Source of the DNA: Podaxis mareebaensis
Lineage: Eukaryota; Basidiomycota; Agaricomycetes; Agaricales; Agaricaceae
Assembly: GCA_018524725.1 (NCBI GenBank)
Contig: JAEUWP010000562.1
Location: 682,001-746,000, forward strand
Length of the DNA: 64,000 nucleotides
Reading direction: 5' to 3'
Of the stretch, positions 59,540 to 64,000 are shown piece by piece. The notes under the pieces were generated by a model that had not been told where the DNA came from, ran no database searches, and was given only the letters and a program-made list of their open reading frames with translations. How positions within the stretch are numbered: the first letter of the stretch is position 1; the number at the start of each line of letters is the position of its first letter. Both the position numbers and the translations under genes were made by a program.

Positions 59540-62202
59540 TTACATGTTAGCCTTAATATCGTGTACAAAAACTGTTTTAGTTGACTCCCCGTGCCATCCA
59601 CGGTTGCTACTAGCACTGACAAGAAACCGACATCCCGGATCGACGACTGGAGTAATTTGAAATTGACGGATCTGAGTGGGGTGACGTCACAGAAGAATTA
59701 AAGAAATACGCACGCATCTGGGAGACATATCCCCCGTGATGTCCAGGAATGATCTTGAACTGTACCCCACCTCTGGATCTACCAGAATCGGGTTCTCCAG
59801 CCTCCGCGACATTCCATAACCGCAAGTTATCAAACGAAGCACTGGTGGAAGAAATTGACACGTAAGCATCCTTATGAGGGGTGAGATGCCCGATGTGAAA
59901 GACGGGGACGTCGAAACGCAACGGAATCAAAATAAATGGGTGAACGGTGAAGGGGCGGAAAGGGGGAGAAATGAAGTGATGACAAGTTGAATGAATGATA
60001 TCGGTGTGATACAATATGACAATGTATCATGACCGTGGTAACTCTGAAACAAGAAAGAAGACTAACCAAGCGATGTGACGGCAATCTGGAAATGCGACGA
60101 CACAGGAGACCACTCCGGAACTGGTTGGATTCCGGAGAGTTTTGAGAAGACGGGGAGTGTTGGCAGGTCCTGAGCGCCCGAGGAGTCGTACATCCCAGAC
60201 GTCAACTGTCCCATTACGTCTGCCGGCATAGATCTGGCCACCATCGGCGGACCAACATGCCTGTTTATGACAACGTCAAAAGGAAAAACTTTATTGAGAG
60301 CGTTATAAAGTGGATAAAGGGTGATCCACTTACAGATAGACACCATGGAGGTGTTTTTTCGCTAAGCCATAGTCGCCCAACACCCCTTCCTGGCGTATGT
60401 GCTCTCCTATCCCAAAGGATGACTTGCCCATCAATAGAAGCTGTTAGTAATAGATCGGGTGAGAAAGTTGCATAGTTCAAAGGGTCCAGGAGGGGAGGAG
60501 CATTCTTAGGCGGAGCTACTGTCACCGTTGGACGTGGTGCTGGTGCTGGTGCTGGTGCTGATGCTGATGCGGGAACGGGTTGTGTGAAGTTCTGTTGACC
60601 GGGCATGGCGATCTTGCTTTCAAAAGGTATCAAATCTGGGTTAGTCGGTTCTGCCTCCATGGTGTTAGCATCATCTGCATCGTCCCCGTCAAATAGAGGG
60701 TCGAATGAGGCATCAGATTTAGCGTCTGAGTCGGCCGTTGGGGGTGGATTCTCGGGGTTCTCGGGTTTCACTTTGGAAGCGTCGGGGAGAGATACGTCGT
60801 TGGTGAAGGTCTCAGAGGAAGCCGTGTTCGTTGAGTTGTACATGGTTCCGTGTGTTGAATCAACATGAGTCTGAGTTTCTTGAGTTGTGTCGCCCATGTA
60901 CGGCTCCGTGTGTGCGAGACCCGGAGTTCCGGAATCTGAATAGCTAGAGCTTTGTGGCCGGAGAGCGATGGCAGCCAGCTGGGCTCCATGCGCCGTGAAG
61001 TTACGAACACCCTGTCCAGTGTTTAGGTCCCATTGCTGTGTGTATAGCTTCAATATCTGCTTAGTTGGAATAGAGCAACGCAAAATGACTTACAATTGCT
61101 TCACCATCCCATCCTGCACTAAAGAATGACTTTTCGTCATAATCAAGAGCAAGTCCTGAAACAGGACCCTTGTGCCCTTTCATAACATGGCACCGTCTTC
61201 CAGGATCATGCCGCACTGTGAAGAGGTTTATGTGCCCAGTCTGGAAGAACCTTCAGAACTGAGCCAAAACCCATCGGAGATCGAAGATATTACACGCACA
61301 TCTGAACCTCCCAGTGCCCACAATGCGTCTGAATGCATGACCAAACTATAAACCGGCGCCAGACCTGTATCATCATCAACCACCGTCGCCCCATTCACCT
61401 TCTTCGGATTAGGCGCCGTAGGGTTCTCCCACCAACAATACAGATGACCGGCTTTTATGAGGCCCTCGACAACGCCTGCGTGATGTCTCTGAGGTGCGGA
61501 AAGAAAAGTCTTGCCGTTGAGGGCGGTGAAGATGTCGTAGTCACGTATGTAGCCGTCCTCCGAGCCTGTTAGGAGATGCGACATGCACATGGAGGAAGCT
61601 AATGAATGCACAGGTCCGGGGTGTGGTAAGGCGCATATCGCTTCAACCGTGAAGGATCTTGGTGGTGGGAGGTCGGGGTTGAGGGTGTATCTGAGAGCTT
61701 GGCGTCGTCGTGCGGCGGGGGATGGGGAACGTCTGCGTGCCGGTTGGGATGCTAGGAAATGTCCCCTTGAGACGTCAAACGCAGATTCGGGAACTGAGTG
61801 GGCTTACGTGGAATAGCATGTTGTACAGAGATATTATTGGAATCGTGCTGTGAGATATTAGCATGGCCGGTCGTCGAGACTGTCGCGGTCGTATGAGATG
61901 GCGGGGCTGGTGTCTCTGGACCATCCACATCCATGGAAATCCCCCCGCTACCAGGTTCCTCTTCTTCATCCTCCTCTTCCTCATCTTCTTCATCCTCGTC
62001 TTCGTCTTCCGAGGATTCCTAAGATTCCAGAGATATGATATATGACTTGTGCACGCAGACAAGAAATCCCGGAGTACATACACACCTCTTCACCATCCTC
62101 CGTCGCGTCTTCTTGCGCGTCAATCAAGCCATTCTCGTCTTCATAGTCCTCGCCTTCAAACTCGAGCTCTTCGAGACCGTCATCGTCAGAGTCGCTCGCC
62201 AT
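59540..62202 (-). CDS. SPT8: SAGA complex WD40 subunit SPT8
   Basis: TBP-binding subunit of the SAGA coactivator. The ATG at 62202 begins MASDSDDDGLEELEFEG, followed after an intron by long Asp/Glu runs (about 61,960-62,020), the usual acidic Spt8 N-terminus. WD repeats include CMSHLLTGSEDGYIRDYDI, PVSGLALDYDEKSFFSAGWD (spliced), LLTASIDGQVILWDRRAH, and the closing FLVSASSNRGWHGEST, which is a recognisable Spt8 ending. Between repeats 3 and 4 lies a long low-complexity insert (about 60,480-60,960) with Pro/Ala repeats and acidic stretches. The stop is TAA 59540-59542. About 730-760 aa with several small introns. Convergent with SPT6. Confidence 0.85.
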
Positions 62203-62346
62203 CCGGTCGTGGTGCCTAAGTCGCAAAGAGTATGGAATATACAGATTCTAAATTGGGCGGGCCGAAAGATCCGTGACCCGAAAAGGAACCACGTGCACAT
62301 AATTACACCTCTACCTCTCTACTCCAATTCTCATCCCCTACAAATC

Positions 62347-64000
<1,654 letters not shown>

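Noticed and set aside
60530..60585. GCTGGT tandem repeat as an intergenic satellite
   Set aside because: It is in frame inside SPT8 and encodes an Ala-Pro repeat in the inter-repeat insert.

Overview
This window looks like chromosomal DNA from a mushroom-forming basidiomycete (Agaricomycetes). The genes are densely packed on both strands and broken up by many short introns, mostly about 47-60 nt with GT-AG ends and CTRAY-like branch points. Many neighbours are separated by only 60-300 bp. The protein set is eukaryotic housekeeping plus a fungal siderophore locus: an L-ornithine N5-monooxygenase divergent from a single-A-domain NRPS. That pairing and architecture (A-T-C-T-C-T-C) is known from basidiomycetes such as Omphalotus (fso1/omo1) and Ceriporiopsis. 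I see no CRISPR, prokaryotic operon, intact transposon, rRNA or recognisable tRNA.

Left part (1-25 kb): a 53BP1/Crb2/Rad9-type checkpoint mediator runs off the left edge (minus). A gene-poor 3 kb follows, then a Golgi UDP-galactose-type transporter (+), mitochondrial proton-translocating transhydrogenase NNT (-), a DapA/HOGA-type aldolase (-), tRNA Psi55 synthase PUS4 (-), an HxxxDG acyltransferase (+), Mediator subunit MED16 (-), proteasome assembly chaperone 3 (+) and the tiny NCE101-family membrane protein (-), whose frame needs a GC-AG intron.

Middle (25-42.5 kb): NatB auxiliary subunit NAA25 (+), RPA2 (+), a tandem divergent RPA2-like paralogue with a long Ser/Pro-rich linker (+), a decayed GDSL/CE16 esterase remnant and a nearly intact sister copy with a single-base frameshift (+), the lipid-transfer autophagy protein ATG2 (+), and the ribosome-assembly factor RLP24 (-).

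Right (42.7-64 kb): the siderophore pair SidA-type monooxygenase (-) and NRPS (+). Their shared ~660 bp promoter holds two perfect ATCWGATAA sites, the consensus bound by fungal iron-sensing GATA repressors. Next come a Rib2-type deaminase (-), transcription elongation/histone chaperone SPT6 (+), SAGA subunit SPT8 (-) and SRP54 (+), which runs off the right edge.

The siderophore module is the clearest functional unit. Ornithine is hydroxylated by the monooxygenase, the product must be acylated by an enzyme not seen here, and the NRPS would oligomerise it, probably to a basidioferrin-like trimer or a ferrichrome. Both genes are probably derepressed together under iron starvation. The other genes are independent housekeeping functions. 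Exon-level statements come from reading splice sites and frames by eye; protein identities are from recognised motifs, not database searches.
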